Part shown: piece by piece, positions 42,349-44,428 of the stretch | Position numbering within the stretch: position 1 is the stretch's first letter | Layout: each line of letters starts with the position of its first letter | DNA from: an uncultured Bacilli bacterium | GTDB taxonomy: Bacteria > Bacillota_I > Bacilli_A > RF39 > UBA660 | Reading direction: 5' to 3' | Assembly: GCA_934090735.1 (NCBI GenBank) | Contig: CAKOJR010000006.1 | Location: 1 to 44,428, forward strand | Length of the DNA: 44,428 nt | The notes under the pieces: generated by a model | Databases searched by the model: none | Told to the model about the DNA's origin: nothing | Seen by the model: only the letters and a program-made list of their open reading frames with translations | Made by a program: the position numbers and the translations under genes

Positions 42349-44268
42349 ATTAACAATGTATGGGTTTTCTGAAGCGCCTGTGCCGCCTGAAATGGTGATA
42401 TCAGAGACTAAGGAAATTGAAGGTCGAACTGCATAATCAATGCTAGAAAAATCTGCACCAAGACTACCATAGTTTCCACTAACAAATAAAACAAAGGCCC
42501 AGTCACCAATGAAAGCATCAGGAGACATAGTCCACCAATTAAAACCAGTCGCATTTTCTTGCAAATAAGATACCACATTATAGTTGTTCCATATATATCC
42601 AGCATAAGCAACTTCGTCTGCAGTTAGTAAACCTATTTTATTTGTTATTTTGCTTAATTCTCCACTACATTTTAAATTAGGCCCCACTCCGCCAGTATTT
42701 CCATCATAATCACTCAATCTTTGTATAGCACCATAATAGGTTTGAGTTTGAGCATATCCCAAACCAGTTATATCACTCCCATGAAAAGGATTATATGTTG
42801 TGTCCGCAACATTAGTTTTATCATTACACCATATTGTGTCTGCAATTTTATTTTTATAAGATGTTAAATTATTTGTATACCATGTTTCTAAATTTGTAAG
42901 TATTGTACTTTTATTGACATTTGCATGTGCACTTGTATAATCACTTGCACCAGCGGTTCCATACATAAAGCCTATATACGTATTATCATCATAATTTTCA
43001 TTAAAGGCTGATGTAGTACCTGTAAAAGCCGCAGTTTTACTATTGTTTACGTATGAGCATGGATTAGAAACGTTACCTGTATTATCATTATGAAGTACTA
43101 ATTTTACTGACCCATCACCGGCAATTCTCACTATTCGCCAGCATTTATTTGCAAACTGTACATAATTGTTTTCTACGTTGCCGCGATAATAATAAGACGT
43201 TCCATAATCATCTTCCGCACTAGATACAATAGCTTCATTAAAGTTTTTATTTGATGATAATATTTTGTAAGTTATGCTTTCGTCAGTAGCACGTAATACA
43301 TAATATACTACATCTAAATTGGTTGTTTCTACCATTTCACCAACTGTTTTCGAGCCAGCATCTAAACGTACATCCATTAAAAATTTTCCAACTAATTCAG
43401 AATATGAATTAGCATACGTATCAGTGGTTACTGTTGTTCCAGTTAAATCAAAGCCTGTTCCATTTGATTTCCAACCTGTTCCATACGTAATATAGTAACC
43501 GGTATCATCAGAAGAATATGCATTAGTAAATGTTGGAGTCGACTCATCAAAAGTGTAAGCATTAACTTCCTTTCCCGGTATTGTTAATGGAGAAGTTATT
43601 TCATTATTATTTCTTAATGCCGCAAGTAGAGTTTCCTCTTGATCGTCATACCAACCATTTGGTGCTGATGGTAATTCTGAAGCTTCCGTCATTACTACAA
43701 TCTTGCCTGCCCATATTTTGTCTAGGCCTTGCTCTGTTGTCACTGCACTATCCATCCATATTCTTAAATCATAACTCTTTTCTTCATTTGAATTTAAGCC
43801 AGTATCTACTATTATATAACCTTTACTGTTATTATCTAAACCTGTTAATGTTTGGCTTCCAAGTACTACTGAGGGATTTTTAGTAGTACCATTGGGAGAT
43901 ATATTTACTTTAATATAGTTATCTTTTAGATATGACGTACTGGTACTTGTTCTGTATGTGCTTTTAATTGTGATATATGTTTTAACGTAACTATCACAGT
44001 TGTTTTTTATGGTAAAAGTAAATGGTGTTTGTTTGAGTCCATCTTTATCTGTTATTGGAAAAGCATCTGTTAGTTCTATTTTAGAAGTATCTTCAGTTAA
44101 GGTTGTACTAAAACATGTTCTTGATGCTAGAGTGTTGTCTTCACTTTGACTTAAATATAATCTAAACCAAGCAAAAGATACACCGATTATACAGATTACT
44201 GTAATTAGCAGACTATAATATATTTTTAGTTTTTTCTTTTTATTATCAATATTAACTTCTTGGTTCAT
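42346..44268 (-). CDS. Anchored surface protein under a G-run promoter (paralogue of 17070)
   Basis: 640 residues. Same plan as the 17070 protein: membrane segment about 15-33 ending SFAWFRLYLS; beta domain with RTCF and KNNCDS; conserved DDYGTSYYYRG and FANKCWRIVRIAGDG; lectin-like C-terminus with FNWWTMSP and YAVRPSISL, ending GGTGASENPYIVN. It has an added segment near 205-230 (GWYDDQEETLLAAL) not in the paralogue, and diverged sequence around the lectin loops. Surface-exposed adhesin or lectin is the likely role (inference). Expression is probably switched by the G tract in its promoter. AGGGAGT precedes the ATG. Confidence 0.75.
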   Translation of the reverse strand: MNQEVNIDNKKKKLKIYYSLLITVICIIGVSFAWFRLYLSQSEDNTLASRTCFSTTLTEDTSKIELTDAFPITDKDGLKQTPFTFTIKNNCDSYVKTYITIKSTYRTSTSTSYLKDNYIKVNISPNGTTKNPSVVLGSQTLTGLDNNSKGYIIVDTGLNSNEEKSYDLRIWMDSAVTTEQGLDKIWAGKIVVMTEASELPSAPNGWYDDQEETLLAALRNNNEITSPLTIPGKEVNAYTFDESTPTFTNAYSSDDTGYYITYGTGWKSNGTGFDLTGTTVTTDTYANSYSELVGKFLMDVRLDAGSKTVGEMVETTNLDVVYYVLRATDESITYKILSSNKNFNEAIVSSAEDDYGTSYYYRGNVENNYVQFANKCWRIVRIAGDGSVKLVLHNDNTGNVSNPCSYVNNSKTAAFTGTTSAFNENYDDNTYIGFMYGTAGASDYTSAHANVNKSTILTNLETWYTNNLTSYKNKIADTIWCNDKTNVADTTYNPFHGSDITGLGYAQTQTYYGAIQRLSDYDGNTGGVGPNLKCSGELSKITNKIGLLTADEVAYAGYIWNNYNVVSYLQENATGFNWWTMSPDAFIGDWAFVLFVSGNYGSLGADFSSIDYAVRPSISLVSDITISGGTGASENPYIVN

Positions 44269-44293
44269 ATATACTCCCTATCTTTCTATAGTA

Positions 44294-44321
44294 AGTATAT
44301 AATACACCCCCCCCATGTCAA
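44294..44321 (-). promoter_or_regulatory. Promoter with a G8 tract in the spacer
   Basis: Minus strand: TTGACA (44316-44321), then T, eight G (44307-44314), TGTATTA, then TATACT (44294-44299). The spacer is 16 bases; one more G would give the optimal 17. It is the only run of more than five G or C seen in the window. Confidence 0.7.
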
Positions 44322-44361
44322 GTTAATATTTGGCTAATTTTGTTCTATGCCTGTAAAATTT

Positions 44362-44428
44362 ATATTTAACTTCCCGTTTTTTACTAATCGAGAAGTTAGT
44401 TCAAGAAATCTTGTGGGGAGTTAAATTT
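44362..44428. repeat. Nested inverted repeats at the window edge
   Basis: TAACTTC (44367-44373) can pair with GAAGTTA (44392-44398), or as part of ATTTAACTTCCC with GGGGAGTTAAAT (44415-44426). The two pairings exclude each other. No gene is visible in 44322-44428; the window ends here. Confidence 0.45.

Noticed and set aside
1..44428. Mycoplasma-type code (TGA as Trp)
   Set aside because: Trp residues in trpS, valS and others are TGG, and TGA is used as a stop in intact genes such as 42346-44268.
44281..44428. Invertible promoter
   Set aside because: The inverted arms lie upstream of the -35 box and do not enclose the promoter within the visible sequence; no invertase gene is present.

Overview
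The window reads as chromosome of an AT-rich (about 30% GC), low-GC Gram-positive bacterium, most like an uncultured gut Bacilli lineage close to the RF39/Mollicutes-related group. Signs for this are the mraZ-rsmH-ftsL-pbp start of a division/cell-wall cluster, Bacilli-style T-box leaders, strong AGGAGG-type ribosome binding sites, consensus TTGACA/TATAAT promoters, a SpoVIF-family gene, and a membrane-anchored surface protein family with a SipW-type N-terminus. TGA is used as a stop (for example at the end of the 42346 gene) and Trp is TGG, so the Mycoplasma code is not in use. The taxonomic placement is inference. Almost all genes lie on the minus strand; only trpS and a PilB/GspE-type ATPase are on the plus strand.

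Layout, left to right. 78-2468: HD-domain protein, Fic protein, DUF308 membrane protein. 2541-4250: membrane-anchored beta-helix surface protein. 4407-5536: two adjacent genes, each disrupted by an apparent one-base loss (DUF4932-like peptidase; membrane protein). 5544-10588: DUF4362 protein, small anchored proteins, a DUF6320/condensation-acetyltransferase pair, DUF4186, YbaK-type deacylase, a deoxyribosyltransferase-like protein. 10628-14727: surface metallopeptidase with an InlB-type repeat, D-Ala-D-Ala carboxypeptidase, TtcA-like tRNA thiolation protein, lipoprotein; then trpS (+). 15846-18959: two anchored surface proteins. 19025-21616: a four-gene operon of SpoVIF, an unknown protein and two kinase-fold proteins. 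21655-26604: TasA-like protein, then mraZ-rsmH-ftsL-pbp plus an unknown membrane protein, with three MraZ repeats at the promoter. 26733-29179: three tandem paralogues of unknown function, each with its own promoter. 29265-33250: MarR regulator and a heterodimeric ABC exporter. 33494-37364: a 33-residue membrane peptide, proS with a T-box, an unknown protein, murB. 37409-40866: valine-type T-box, HD hydrolase, valS. 40964-42307 (+): secretion/pilus ATPase. 42346-44268: a second large surface protein, paralogous to the one at 17070.

The strongest new signal is at the right end. The 42346-44268 surface protein is preceded by a promoter whose -35/-10 spacer contains a run of eight G (44307-44314), while its paralogue at 17070-18959 has a perfect consensus promoter with a 17-base spacer and no run. 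This is the layout of a slipped-strand phase-variable promoter. Other points worth a look: an HD hydrolase gene placed between a valine T-box and valS; a 14-base near-palindrome covering the -35 boxes of both divergent promoters at 40894-40913; near-identical 3' ends in otherwise diverged tandem paralogues; and the linkage of SpoVIF with two kinase-fold genes.

Coding starts given here were chosen by ribosome binding site; in many genes the longest open frame begins inside or before the ribosome binding site, so the start was moved downstream. No tRNA, rRNA, CRISPR array, transposase or prophage gene was seen.
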